NCBI GenBank assembly: GCA_017474385.1
Contig: JAFVHU010000013.1
Span: 1 to 60,958 of the forward strand
DNA from: Afipia sp.
GTDB lineage: Bacteria; Pseudomonadota; Alphaproteobacteria; Rhizobiales; Xanthobacteraceae
DNA length: 60,958 bases
Direction of reading: 5' to 3'
Shown: positions 41,041-50,161 of the stretch, piece by piece
Layout: every line of letters begins with the position of its first letter
How positions within the stretch are numbered: the stretch's first letter is position 1
Translations under genes and position numbers: made by a program
Notes under the pieces: generated by a model
Databases searched by the model: none
Told to the model about the DNA's origin: nothing
Seen by the model: only the letters and a program-made list of their open reading frames with translations

Positions 41041-41349
41041 TCAGGTCGCTGCGGCCGGATCCCCTGCCTCATCGCGGTTCAGCCGCTCGCGCATTTCCTT
41101 GCCGGTCTTGAAGAACGGCACGCTCTTCTGCTCGACAGGAACGTGCGCTCCGGTACGCGGATTGCGGCCCGCGCGCGCAGGGCGATGCTTGACCGAAAAA
41201 GCCCCAAAACCGCGCAGTTCGACGCGATCGCCGCGTGCGAGCGCCGCAACGATTTCGTCGAGAATTGCGTTCACGATGTTCTCGACATCCCGCTGATAGA
41301 GGTGCGGGTTATGCTCGGCGATGCGCTGAACGAGTTCTGATTTGATCAT
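41041..41349 (-). CDS. ihfB: Integration host factor subunit beta
   Basis: The 102-residue HU/IHF-family protein begins [21 protein letters not shown]. It has the DNA-bending arm with the conserved Pro ([10 protein letters not shown]) and the conserved [13 protein letters not shown] segment. IHF bends DNA for recombination and transcription. It lies 172 bp downstream of sppA, an order (sppA-ihfB) seen in related genomes. The alpha subunit gene lies elsewhere. Confidence 0.96.
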   Translation of the reverse strand: MIKSELVQRIAEHNPHLYQRDVENIVNAILDEIVAALARGDRVELRGFGAFSVKHRPARAGRNPRTGAHVPVEQKSVPFFKTGKEMRERLNRDEAGDPAAAT

Positions 41350-41521
41350 TAGGATGCTGTGCCCGTAACGTGCGGATAGACATTTCCGTGAAAAAGCCTT
41401 GAACTGTCAAGTCGCTAATTCAAAGTGTGACAAGGCTAAATCGCGTGACAAATGTCCAGTTTCGTTGTTGCGCCGGCAACCGCAATGCGGCGAAGAACGT
41501 CTGAAACTGGATTCATGACCG

Positions 41522-42499
41522 TCAATTTGCCGATGACGGCTGCCATAGCGCCAGCATCCCATCGAGACCGAAACGATCGACGGCCTGCGTCACGCCGGAC
41601 TGCTCAAGCTGCCGTGAAATCGCTCCAAGTCCCATTGCATCGAGAGCCACTGCTGCGGTTGCCCGCAAGAATGTCATGTCGCCAAAGCGCGGAGTGAGCT
41701 TGAAATCCCTCACAGGGACGTCGGCGCCGACCTTCTTTTGCGCAACGAGCCATGCCACGGCGGTTTTTTCATCGCCGAGCTGATCCACCAGCTTCAGGCT
41801 AACCGCCTGACGGCCCGTGAACACACGGCCATCCGCCACGGTCTGCAATGTCTCATCATCCATATTGCGGCGATCCTTCACCAGACCGCGAAACCATGCA
41901 TAGGAATCCTTCACCAGCGCATCGAGCGCGGCGCGCGCTTCCGGACTGGTCGGCTCATAACCGTTCGGCGCGGCCTTGAGCGGCGACGACTTCACCTCTT
42001 CGACCTTGACGCCAACGGTCTTGAGAAGATCCGACACATTCGGAATCTGAAACAGCACGCCGATCGAACCGACCAGCGATGTCTGCTGGGCAATGATCTG
42101 GTCCGACGCAAGCGCTGCGATGTATCCGCCCGACGCGGCGAGACCTTCCACCACCACGACCAGCGGCTTCTTCGCCTTCAGGCGCGTCAGCGCATCGAAA
42201 AGCTGCTCGGAGCCCGCCGTCGTGCCGCCCGGCGAATTGATGTGCACAATGACGGCGGCGGCGGATGATTTCTCAAGCCGCTCGAGCGCCTCGACGCGGG
42301 TCTGATCGCTGCGAATCAGGCCGTCGATCTTCACCCGCGCGATCGCGTTCGATCCGGTAATCGCGCGGCTCGCCGGTGATGCCAGCACACCCACGGCAAC
42401 CACGGCGGCGATCACGCCCAGCGCAGCCACCACACGCCAGAACGTCAGCTTGCGGCGAATGCGGCGGCGATCAACGATGACATCGGAATCGAGCGACAT
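41522..42499 (-). CDS. sppA: Signal peptide peptidase SppA (short form)
   Basis: The 325-residue protein has a single N-terminal membrane helix (about 24-42) and a ClpP-fold S49 peptidase domain. Motifs: INSPGGTTAGSEQ, the nucleophile Ser in LAASGGYIAAL, and a later Lys that would complete the Ser-Lys dyad in the short SppA type. It degrades leftover signal peptides in the membrane. ihfB lies downstream. Confidence 0.94.
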   Translation of the reverse strand: MSLDSDVIVDRRRIRRKLTFWRVVAALGVIAAVVAVGVLASPASRAITGSNAIARVKIDGLIRSDQTRVEALERLEKSSAAAVIVHINSPGGTTAGSEQLFDALTRLKAKKPLVVVVEGLAASGGYIAALASDQIIAQQTSLVGSIGVLFQIPNVSDLLKTVGVKVEEVKSSPLKAAPNGYEPTSPEARAALDALVKDSYAWFRGLVKDRRNMDDETLQTVADGRVFTGRQAVSLKLVDQLGDEKTAVAWLVAQKKVGADVPVRDFKLTPRFGDMTFLRATAAVALDAMGLGAISRQLEQSGVTQAVDRFGLDGMLALWQPSSAN

Positions 42500-42663
42500 G
42501 GATTTTCTCCTCGGGCATCAGATACTTTGCAACGACCATGAAGACCGTCGCTCTGAAAAGTTATCCCGCGCTTTTGCGAGTGCAGCCTTGATGCATAGTA
42601 ACTTCATTACATCAATTGCGATGCAAATTGAAGATAACAAGAGCGAGATTGCTCGCGCACACC

Positions 42664-44034
42664 TTACGTGAGCAATCGCTCACCGTCGTGACCGGTAATC
42701 CGGAGCGCGCGAACGGCGCCCGGCACATCATCCGCGATCACGACCGGCACAAAATGCTCGGTGCGTCCCTGCGTCGCGCTCTCAATCAGCACCTGACGCG
42801 CGGCTCCCACGTCCGATGCAAGCCTGCGGCGCAACGCCGTTTCACCGGTTGCACGCAGACGCGCGGCGCGATCCCTGATGACGCGGCCGTTCACCTGCGG
42901 CATCCGCGCCGCAGGCGTGCCGGGACGCGGCGAATAAGGAAACACATGCAGGAACGTGAGGCCGCATTCGTCGACAAGCGCCTGCGAGCGCGCAAACATC
43001 TCATCGGTTTCGGTTGGAAAGCCCGCGATGATATCAGCGCCGAATGCGATGTCCGGCCGCAGCCGCCGCACCTGCTGGCAGAACGCGATGGCATCGGCGC
43101 GCGTGTGCCGCCGCTTCATGCGCTTGAGAATGAGATCGTCGCCGGCCTGCAATGACAGATGCAGATGCGGCATCAGCCGCTCGTCGGTCGCGATGACGTC
43201 GAGCAGGTCGCGATCCACCTCAACCGAATCGATTGACGAAATGCGCAGCCGCTTCAGGTCCGGCACATGCTTGAGAATCTGCTTCGTCAGCGTCCCAAGC
43301 TTCGGCGCACCCGGCAGATCCGCGCCGTAACTCGTGAGATCGACGCCGGTCAGCACGATCTCGGCATGCCCGGCTTCTGTCAGCGCGCGCACCTGATCGA
43401 CCACCACGCCCATGGCGACCGAACGCGAATTGCCGCGGCCATAGGGAATGACGCAGAAGGTGCAGCGATGATCGCAGCCGTTTTGCACCTGCACGAAGAC
43501 GCGCGGCAATCCCGCCTGAAAACCGGCGGCCAGATGCGGCGCCATTTCAGTGACCGCCATGATGTCGGAAACGGCGATCTTTTCGCCGCCGCACTCGAAC
43601 GCCGAGCGGGTGTTGCGCCACGCTGCTGCACGCATCTTGTCGTCGTTGCCCAGCACGCGATCGACCTCAACCATCTGCGCAAACATCTGCGTCTGGGTCT
43701 GCGCCGCGCAGCCGGTGACCACGATGCGCGCACCGGGCCGCTCGCGCCGGAGCTTGCGGATGGTCTGGCGGGCCTGCGCGACGGCCTCGTTGGTCACGGC
43801 GCAGGTGTTGACGACAACGGTGTCCTGAAGACCTGCGTTCTCCGCCTCGCGCCGGATCACCTCCGACTCGAATGCATTCAGCCGGCAGCCGAAGGTGACG
43901 ACATCGACGGTGGAAACCTGCCCCTCACCCGGACGTCGCTGCGCGCCGCCCACCCTCTCCCCGTCAAACGGGGAGAGGGAAGAGGGATCGCGCGCGAAAG
44001 CGGGCGATCCCGAGGGTGAGGGGCTATCTGACAT
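42664..44034 (-). CDS. mtaB: tRNA t6A37 methylthiotransferase MtaB
   Basis: The 456-residue radical-SAM enzyme has the N-terminal UPF0004 domain with three Cys (TFGCRLNAF, VNTCAVTNEA, VTGCAAQTQ). The radical-SAM cluster is CDHRCTFC in QNGCDHRCTFCVIPYGRG, and a TRAM domain ends the protein. It adds a methylthio group to t6A37, and so depends on the t6A pathway to which TsaE belongs. Residues about 4-38 are translated from an in-frame palindromic repeat (43920-44024) that separates ATG 44034 from the conserved VDVVTFGCR. dapF is 8 bp upstream. Confidence 0.95.
   Translation of the reverse strand: MSDSPSPSGSPAFARDPSSLSPFDGERVGGAQRRPGEGQVSTVDVVTFGCRLNAFESEVIRREAENAGLQDTVVVNTCAVTNEAVAQARQTIRKLRRERPGARIVVTGCAAQTQTQMFAQMVEVDRVLGNDDKMRAAAWRNTRSAFECGGEKIAVSDIMAVTEMAPHLAAGFQAGLPRVFVQVQNGCDHRCTFCVIPYGRGNSRSVAMGVVVDQVRALTEAGHAEIVLTGVDLTSYGADLPGAPKLGTLTKQILKHVPDLKRLRISSIDSVEVDRDLLDVIATDERLMPHLHLSLQAGDDLILKRMKRRHTRADAIAFCQQVRRLRPDIAFGADIIAGFPTETDEMFARSQALVDECGLTFLHVFPYSPRPGTPAARMPQVNGRVIRDRAARLRATGETALRRRLASDVGAARQVLIESATQGRTEHFVPVVIADDVPGAVRALRITGHDGERLLT
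43920..44024. repeat. Palindromic repeat element inside the 5' end of mtaB
   Basis: Inverted ends GCCCCTCACCC (43920-43930) and GGGTGAGGGGC (44014-44024) enclose a second hairpin, CCCTCTCCCCGT with ACGGGGAGAGGG. The element spans 105 bp, which is 35 codons, and has no stop in the mtaB frame. It belongs to the same type as the copies at 33587 and 37593. Confidence 0.8.
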
Positions 44035-44042
44035 TGTAAGCG

Positions 44043-44921
44043 TTACGTCGTGGCTTCGGACGCGAATAGCGCCGGATCGAAACGGCCTTCAAACTCGAAA
44101 GATGCGGGGCCGGTCATCAGGACGTGATCGTCCTGCGCGCGCCACTCGATGGTGAGTTCGCCGCCGGGCAGCGTCATGTGAACAGTGCGTTCGGTGCGCT
44201 TCAGCCGCGCCGCCGCCACCGCCGTCGCGCAGGCCGCAGAGCCGCAGGCCCTGGTCAGGCCCGCGCCGCGCTCCCATGTCCGCATCACGATATGCTCGCG
44301 GTCGACGATGTGCGCGAGCGTGATGTTGGCGCGATCCGGAAAGATCGGGTGATTTTCAAGCAGCGGGCCGAACCGTTCGAGATCGTAGGCCTCGATATCG
44401 TCGACCCAGAAGATCGCGTGCGGATTGCCCATGCTGACGACTGACGGCGAATGCAGGATCGGTGCGTCGATCGGCCCGATCTGCAACTCGATGTAGCGCG
44501 TGTCGCGGAATTCCTCGGCCAACGGAATGTCCTGCCAGCCGAACTTCGGCACGCCCATATCGACGGTATAAAGATCGGGCGACGGCCCCTGCCAGCAATT
44601 CAACAAACCCGCACGGGTCTCGAAGGTCAGCGCGGTCTTGCCGGTTTCCTCGAACACCTGCCGCGCGACACAGCGCATGCCGTTACCGCAGGCGGCGGCT
44701 TCCGAGCCGTCATTGTTGTAAATGCGGATGAAGGCGCTGGTGCCCTGAACGCGCGGCGGATGCAGCACCATCAACTGGTCGTAAGGCACGCCTGCAGGGG
44801 AGGCGACCGCGCGGGCCTCATCGGGCGTGACGGTTGCGGCAGAATCGCGCAGATCGACAACGACGATCTCGTTGCCGATGCCGTTCATCTTGGCAAAGCT
44901 ATGGTTGGCGAGCGTGCTCAT
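44043..44921 (-). CDS. dapF: Diaminopimelate epimerase
   Basis: The 292-residue protein has both active-site Cys motifs of Dap[14 protein letters not shown] and [14 protein letters not shown], and the N-terminal [18 protein letters not shown]. It turns LL- into meso-diaminopimelate for lysine and peptidoglycan. It is upstream of mtaB (8-bp gap), an order common in Rhizobiales. Confidence 0.98.
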   Translation of the reverse strand: MSTLANHSFAKMNGIGNEIVVVDLRDSAATVTPDEARAVASPAGVPYDQLMVLHPPRVQGTSAFIRIYNNDGSEAAACGNGMRCVARQVFEETGKTALTFETRAGLLNCWQGPSPDLYTVDMGVPKFGWQDIPLAEEFRDTRYIELQIGPIDAPILHSPSVVSMGNPHAIFWVDDIEAYDLERFGPLLENHPIFPDRANITLAHIVDREHIVMRTWERGAGLTRACGSAACATAVAAARLKRTERTVHMTLPGGELTIEWRAQDDHVLMTGPASFEFEGRFDPALFASEATT

Positions 44922-45084
44922 TGTCCCCGCCTATATGGCGAATGCAGAGCGACTTGACCAGAGTGGCCGCCTGCCTCGCGATTGCCGCGTTTGGAACGCA
45001 TGCCAGTTCCGAGCGGTTCGTGGTAAACTCTATCCGCTTCGCCGCCGGACAAGATTTACCCCGCTGACGCTTCGGAGACCATGA

Positions 45085-45912
45085 ATGACGAATACCCGCG
45101 TTGCCGTTTTGGTCGCCATGGCGCTGGTCGTCGCGGCAGCGGTCTGGTTCAAGCTGCCCTTGGGATCAAATTTGGGGCCGGTACCGGCCCCGTCGCCACC
45201 GTCCAACACCACAGCCACGGCGGCCCCACCGGCAGCTCCGGCGCCATCGCCTGCAGCGGCCGCGCCTGAGACAGCCGCTCCGGCCGCGCCCGCTCCTCCG
45301 CCAGCTTCAACGGCAACCCCAGCGGCTCCGCCAGCACCCGCCGCGGAAACCCCGCCAGCCACGGCGCAAACACCGGCGACACCCCCTGCAACGTCGCCAG
45401 CTCCTGCGGCAGAGGCTCCCGCGGTCCCCGCCGTGCCAAATGTGAAAACCGCCGATCCGTTCGGCGAGCAGCAGACCCTGAGCGCGAAAAAGGTCGTGAT
45501 CCTGAAAGGCAGCGCGACCTGGGATAACGCGTTCGAGACGCTGGTCGGATCGCTGAAAACGCTATCGGGCTTTCTCGACAAGCAGGGCGTCAAGCCGGCC
45601 GGATCGTCCCTGATCGTCTACACCTCGACCGACGATGCGGGATTCACCTATCAGGCCGAAATTCCGGTCGAACAGGACCCGAAGACTCTCGCCAAGGGCA
45701 TGAGCATCGGCACATCGCCCGAAGGCCTGACGCTGAAGTTCGTTCATCGCGGCTCTTACGACAACATGGACAACACCTACGAGGCGATCACCAACCATCT
45801 CGACGACAAGAAACTGGAAGCCAAGGACACGTTCATCGAGGAATACGTCACCGATCCGCTGACGACGACGGAAGACAACCTCGTCATCAATGTCTACGTC
45901 CCGCTCAAGTAA
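45085..45912 (+). CDS. Membrane-anchored protein with Pro/Ala-rich stalk and GyrI-like domain
   Basis: The 275-residue protein has one N-terminal membrane segment (about 4-22), a long Pro/Ala/Thr-rich low-complexity stalk (about 30-130) and a C-terminal domain (about 135-275) resembling the GyrI/effector-binding (SRPBCC-like) fold, with segments FTYQAEIPVEQ and LKFVHRGSYDNMDNTYEAI. Such domains often bind small molecules. Here the domain should face the periplasm, which is unlike the usual transcription-factor role. The function is unknown. The neighbour at 45948 is also an exported protein. Confidence 0.8.
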   Translation: MTNTRVAVLVAMALVVAAAVWFKLPLGSNLGPVPAPSPPSNTTATAAPPAAPAPSPAAAAPETAAPAAPAPPPASTATPAAPPAPAAETPPATAQTPATPPATSPAPAAEAPAVPAVPNVKTADPFGEQQTLSAKKVVILKGSATWDNAFETLVGSLKTLSGFLDKQGVKPAGSSLIVYTSTDDAGFTYQAEIPVEQDPKTLAKGMSIGTSPEGLTLKFVHRGSYDNMDNTYEAITNHLDDKKLEAKDTFIEEYVTDPLTTTEDNLVINVYVPLK

Positions 45913-45947
45913 AACCGCCGCTCAAAATAAAAACTGGAGTTTGATAA

Positions 45948-46649
45948 ATGCGTGCCCGCACCGTTTTCGCAGCGATAGCCATTGCCACCATGGCATCGTC
46001 CGCGTTCGGACAATCCCTGCCGCCGACGGTCTCAGTCACCGGCGAAGCCTCGATCTCAGTGCCACCGGATCTGGCGCAGATCGACAGCGGCGTCACCACC
46101 GAAGCAAAGACCGCGCGCGAGGCTTCTGAGGCGAACAACAAGGCGATGGGCGGCGTCCTGCAGGCGCTGAAAAACGCTGGCATCGCCGAAAAGGACATCC
46201 AGACCTCGCGCCTGTCGCTGTCGCCGCAGAGCACACCGGGACGCAATCCCAACGCGCCATTCCAGATCACGGGGTATCGCGCAAGCAACCGCGTCACCGT
46301 CACCATTCGCGACATCACCAAGGTCGCCGACACCATCGACGTGCTGGTGGGCTCCGGCGCCAACGAGATCAGCGGCATCAGCTTCATGGTGTCGAAGGCC
46401 TCGAAACTGCTGGACGACGCACGCGCCGAAGCCATCGCCGACGCGAGGCGCAAGGCTGAAATCTATGCGAAGGCCGCGAACATCTCGCTCGGCGCGCCGA
46501 TCAGCATTTCGGAAGAAACCGCACCGGGTCCGGTGCCGTATCGCAAGATGGCGGCAGACATGGCGGCGTCCGCGCCGGTCGCGCAGGGCCAGGAAACGCT
46601 GCGCGTCTCGGTAAGCGTGTCCTACGAGCTCAAGCCGAAGACGCAGTAA
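45948..46649 (+). CDS. Periplasmic SIMPL-domain (DUF541) protein
   Basis: The 233-residue protein has a signal peptide (residues 1-22, ending SSAFGQS) and a SIMPL/DUF541 domain (about 27-228), with VSVTGEASISVPPDLAQI and GYRASNRVTVTIRD typical of the family. Members form oligomeric periplasmic structures and are linked to oxidative stress and outer-membrane integrity. It follows the GyrI-like gene by 35 bp on the same strand, so the two are probably cotranscribed. Confidence 0.88.
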   Translation: MRARTVFAAIAIATMASSAFGQSLPPTVSVTGEASISVPPDLAQIDSGVTTEAKTAREASEANNKAMGGVLQALKNAGIAEKDIQTSRLSLSPQSTPGRNPNAPFQITGYRASNRVTVTIRDITKVADTIDVLVGSGANEISGISFMVSKASKLLDDARAEAIADARRKAEIYAKAANISLGAPISISEETAPGPVPYRKMAADMAASAPVAQGQETLRVSVSVSYELKPKTQ

Positions 46650-46654
46650 ATCTC

Positions 46655-46729
46655 GTCATTGCGAGGAGCGCAGCGACGAAGCAATTCAGCTTTTTAAGAG
46701 TGGATTGCTTCGCTTCGCTCGCAATGACG
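46655..46729. repeat. Dispersed palindromic repeat (CGTCATTGCGAGGAGCGCAGCGAC type)
   Basis: CGTCATTGCGAG at the left pairs with CTCGCAATGACG at the right, and GAAGCAAT pairs with ATTGCTTC inside. It lies between the convergent SIMPL and metallo-beta-lactamase-fold genes and can form a long hairpin. Confidence 0.8.
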
Positions 46730-46744
46730 AATTAAGTCGCTTTC

Positions 46745-47803
46745 CTAAATCTCGAACACCTGACCGGGCTTGAGCGCCAAAAATCTTTCGCGCGCAACGC
46801 CGGCTGCATCGAGCGCCGTCGCCAGATCGTTGACCGGCGCGTCGATAGCCTCGTCGGTCAGTTGAAACGTGCCGTGATGATGCGCCAGCGCCATCTCGGC
46901 ACCGCAGTCGGCCAGCGCCTTCACGGCATCTTCGGGGTTCATATGCATCTCGCGCATGAACCAGCGCGGCTCATAGGCACCGATGGGCAGGATCGCCGCG
47001 CGCAGCGGGCCATGCGCCTCGCGGACGCGGCGGAAATGCGAGCCGGTGCCGTAACCGGAATCGCCGACGAGATAGAGCTTCCCGGCCGGCGTCTCCAGCA
47101 CGAAGCTCGCCCACAGCGCCTTGTTGCGATCGAACAGGCCTCGCGCCGTCCAGTGACGAGTTGGAACGAGCGTGACCGCGACGCCGTTGCCGATCTCGAT
47201 CCGCTCATTCCAGTCGAACGCTTCGGCGCGGATGGCGCTGTCATTCGACATCATGGTGACGTCGTTGCCGAGCGGCGTGATGACACGCGGCGAGAACTTC
47301 GCAGCGAGTTTCGACAAGGTTCGTGCATCGAGATGATCGTAGTGGCCGTGCGACACCAGCACCACGTCGATCGGCGGCAGCTTGTCGAAGGCGATGCCGG
47401 GATCGTTGACGCGCTTCGGTCCTGCGAAGGACACCGGTGAGGCGCGTTCGGACCACACCGGATCGACCAGGATGTTGAGGCCTGCGGTCTGGATCAGCCA
47501 GCTTGCGTGGCCGACATAGGAAAACCGCACCTTGCCGCCGTTCACCTGCGGCGGCGGCGTATCGGCATAGGGGCTCGGCGCGCGCTCGGGCCATTTCGCG
47601 GCCTGCTTGGTGATCTGCCAGCGCAGCACCTCCCAGAGCTTCTTCGGCGGGGAGCCGTCGGGGTCAAAAAAATAGGTGCCATCGAAATGATCCGAGAGCG
47701 GGCCGGCATAGGTTTTCATGCGGGAAATCCAGAGGGACGGGAGGCCCACGGCGACCGCGGCGCCAGCGAGCAGACCAAAAAGGCGGCGACGGGTGACGTT
47801 CAT
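46745..47803 (-). CDS. Metallo-beta-lactamase-fold hydrolase with Tat-like leader
   Basis: The 352-residue protein begins with a twin-arginine-like leader (NVTRRRLFGLLAGAAVAVGL) and a beta-lactamase fold with SHGHYDHLD (HxHxDH). The LPIGAYEPRWFM and HHGTFQLTDE segments resemble the NAPE-phospholipase D/UlaG-like group, so it may hydrolyse a phosphodiester or lactone in the periplasm. ATG 47803 is chosen because it starts the leader; the in-frame start 12 codons upstream is less likely. The substrate is unknown. Confidence 0.88.
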   Translation of the reverse strand: MNVTRRRLFGLLAGAAVAVGLPSLWISRMKTYAGPLSDHFDGTYFFDPDGSPPKKLWEVLRWQITKQAAKWPERAPSPYADTPPPQVNGGKVRFSYVGHASWLIQTAGLNILVDPVWSERASPVSFAGPKRVNDPGIAFDKLPPIDVVLVSHGHYDHLDARTLSKLAAKFSPRVITPLGNDVTMMSNDSAIRAEAFDWNERIEIGNGVAVTLVPTRHWTARGLFDRNKALWASFVLETPAGKLYLVGDSGYGTGSHFRRVREAHGPLRAAILPIGAYEPRWFMREMHMNPEDAVKALADCGAEMALAHHHGTFQLTDEAIDAPVNDLATALDAAGVARERFLALKPGQVFEI

Positions 47804-48083
47804 GGGGTCCAAAAGGCCGGAAATGGCCTGTCGGGGCAACAGTTAGGTTCCCCGAAGGTACAGTGCAACCCGCCCCAGAATCAGCATTTTTCGGTCCTTT
47901 CTTGACTTTTCGGGCCATGGGCGGTTTAACCCCGGCACTTCTCGGAAAGACGTTCTTTTCGACCCGCCGCCCGGCACTGGATGCCGGAGGCCAACGCCCG
48001 ACAGCGCTGTGCGCCCTCGGGCGTAAAAGTGTTTGGAATTTCACGTCCCGACCGGGACATGAGCAACGGGATACAGTGCGGCG
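47804..48083 (+). promoter_or_regulatory. Intergenic region with predicted ffh promoter (47902-47930)
   Basis: TTGACT (47902-47907) and TTTAAC (47925-47930) are separated by 17 bp. They lie about 155 bp before ffh. The rest of this 280-bp gap between divergent genes contains no gene I can support. Confidence 0.45.
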
Positions 48084-49613
48084 ATGTTCGACAATCTGTC
48101 GGAAAAGCTTGGAGGCATTCTCGATCGGCTGACGCGGCGCGGTGCGCTGTCGGAAGCTGACGTCGATGCCGCCATGCGCGAGGTGCGCCGCGCCCTGCTC
48201 GAGGCCGACGTCGCGCTCGACGTGGTGCGCTCGTTCATCGACAAGGTGCGCGAGCAGGCGATCGGCGCCACCGTCGTCAAGTCGGTGACGCCGGGCCAGA
48301 TGGTCGTCAAGATCGTCCACGACGAACTGGTCGCAACCCTTGGCTCCGACGGCCAGCAGATTGATCTCAACGCGCCGGCGCCGGTCGCGATCATGATGGT
48401 CGGTCTGCAGGGCTCCGGCAAAACCACCACCACCGCAAAACTGGCGCGCCGGCTGACCCAGCGCGACAAGAAAAAAGTTCTGATGGCGTCGCTCGACGTC
48501 TATCGCCCGGCTGCGCAGGAACAGCTCGCTGTGCTCGGCCGCGACCTGTCCATCGAGACGCTGCCGATCGTCGCGGGACAGAAGCCGGTGCAGATCGCGC
48601 AGCGCGCGCTGCAGGCCGGCAAGCTCGGCGGCTACGACATCGTGCTGCTCGATACCGCGGGCCGCACCACCCTCGACGAAGAGATGATGAGCGAAGCCGC
48701 GGAGGTGAAAACCGCCGCGAAGCCGCATGAAGTGCTGCTGGTCGCCGACTCGCTGACCGGTCAGGACGCCGTCAATCTCGCGCGCGCGTTCGATCAGCGC
48801 GTCGGCCTCACCGGCATCGTGCTGACCCGCGTCGACGGCGACGGACGTGGCGGTGCTGCGTTGTCAATGCGCGCCGTTACCGGCAAGCCGATCAAGCTGA
48901 TCGGCACCGGTGAAAAGACCGATGCGCTGGAAGACTTCCATCCTTCGCGTATTGCGGGCCGCATCCTCGGCATGGGCGACGTCGTCTCCCTCGTCGAGAA
49001 GGCCGCAGCGCATATCGATGCGGAGAAAGCCGCGCGCGTCGCCGAGAAGATGCGCAAGGGCAAGTTCGATCTTGCCGACCTGCGCGATCAGCTTGCGCAG
49101 ATGCAAACCATGGGTGGTCTCGGCGGCCTGATGGGCATGATGCCCGGCATCGCCAAGATGAAGAACCAGATCGCCGCTGCAAACCTCGACGACAAGGTCG
49201 TCAAGCGTCAGATGGCGGTGATCGACTCCATGACGCGCGAGGAGCGCAAGAATCCCGACATCCTCAAGGCCAGCCGCAAAAAGCGCATCGCCGCCGGCGC
49301 AGGCCTCAAGGTCGAGGAAGTCAACAAGCTGCTGAAGATGCACCGGAACATGGCCGACATGATGAAGGCCATGGGTCAGGGCAAGCGCGGCCCGCTGGCG
49401 GGCATGGCGCAGGCGATGGGCTTCGGCGGCAACGGCATGCCGTCGGCCGACGCGATGAAAGAATTGGCTGCGAAGATGCCCGGCGGAATTCCGCAGGGCG
49501 CGCCATCGCTGCCGAAAGATTTCCAAAATCTTCCAGGATCCGGCCTTCCGGGTCTTGGAAAACCAACACTGCCGGGCCTCGGCGGATTTCCGGGGATCGG
49601 CAAGAAGAAATAG
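48084..49613 (+). CDS. ffh: Signal recognition particle protein Ffh
   Basis: The 509-residue SRP GTPase has an N domain, a G domain with [15 protein letters not shown] (G1), [19 protein letters not shown] (G3) and [14 protein letters not shown], and a Met-rich M domain from about residue 295 ([14 protein letters not shown]) that binds signal sequences and SRP RNA. It targets membrane proteins to the translocon. It heads the ffh-rpsP-rimM-trmD-rplS set. The C-terminal tail is Gly/Pro-rich. Confidence 0.98.
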   Translation: MFDNLSEKLGGILDRLTRRGALSEADVDAAMREVRRALLEADVALDVVRSFIDKVREQAIGATVVKSVTPGQMVVKIVHDELVATLGSDGQQIDLNAPAPVAIMMVGLQGSGKTTTTAKLARRLTQRDKKKVLMASLDVYRPAAQEQLAVLGRDLSIETLPIVAGQKPVQIAQRALQAGKLGGYDIVLLDTAGRTTLDEEMMSEAAEVKTAAKPHEVLLVADSLTGQDAVNLARAFDQRVGLTGIVLTRVDGDGRGGAALSMRAVTGKPIKLIGTGEKTDALEDFHPSRIAGRILGMGDVVSLVEKAAAHIDAEKAARVAEKMRKGKFDLADLRDQLAQMQTMGGLGGLMGMMPGIAKMKNQIAAANLDDKVVKRQMAVIDSMTREERKNPDILKASRKKRIAAGAGLKVEEVNKLLKMHRNMADMMKAMGQGKRGPLAGMAQAMGFGGNGMPSADAMKELAAKMPGGIPQGAPSLPKDFQNLPGSGLPGLGKPTLPGLGGFPGIGKKK

Positions 49614-49659
49614 CCGAAACAGTTTTTCACGAAATTCAAACACACCAACGGAGAAGAGA

Positions 49660-49992
49660 ATGTCAGTCGTTATCCGCCTTGCTCGCGCAGGCACCAAGAA
49701 GCGCCCGGTCTATCACGTCGTCGTCGCCGACTCGCGCTTTCCGCGCGATGGCCGCTTCATCGAGCGTCTCGGCCACTTCAATCCGCTGCTGCCGAAGGAC
49801 AACGAGACCCGCCTGAAGCTCGACATGGACAAGGTCAAGGCCTGGCTCGCCAAGGGCGCGCAGCCGTCGGACCGCGTGATGCGCTTCCTTGATGCAGCAG
49901 GCGTGAAGAAGCGCGAGCCGCGCAAGAATCCGGAGAAGGCCATGCCGCGCAAGGAGCGCAAGGCCAACGCTGAAGCCGCCGCCAAGGCGTAA
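49660..49992 (+). CDS. rpsP: 30S ribosomal protein S16
   Basis: The 110-residue protein begins [20 protein letters not shown] and carries [13 protein letters not shown], as S16 does. The Lys/Arg-rich tail is a common extension in alphaproteobacteria. ATG 49660 is chosen because GGAGAAG lies just upstream. It lies 46 bp after ffh. Confidence 0.98.
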   Translation: MSVVIRLARAGTKKRPVYHVVVADSRFPRDGRFIERLGHFNPLLPKDNETRLKLDMDKVKAWLAKGAQPSDRVMRFLDAAGVKKREPRKNPEKAMPRKERKANAEAAAKA

Positions 49993-49998
49993 GCCACA

Positions 49999-50160
49999 GT
50001 GTGGCGGTTTATAAGTCCGCATCGTTCGCGCAGCGCGTTTCGTTTGCGGACTTATAAACCAAAGCCACACCGCAATTATATTTGGCTAGTGTCCTTTCGC
50101 ATCCGAAGTTCGCTGGGGAAAGTGCCGCACATGAGGCGAACTTCGGATGCGGGACACTAG
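49999..50160 (+). repeat. Two-hairpin repeat, copy 1 (between rpsP and rimM)
   Basis: Hairpin A: GTGTGGC plus GGTTTATAAGTCCGCA (50006-50021) pairs with TGCGGACTTATAAACC (50045-50060) plus GCCACAC. Hairpin B: CTAGTGTCC-CGCATCCGAAG at 50086-50113 pairs with its complement at 50136-50160. Other copies lie at 52571-52732 and, inverted, at 58476-58634. The right arm of hairpin B runs into the rimM start. Confidence 0.85.
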
Positions 50161-50161
50161 C

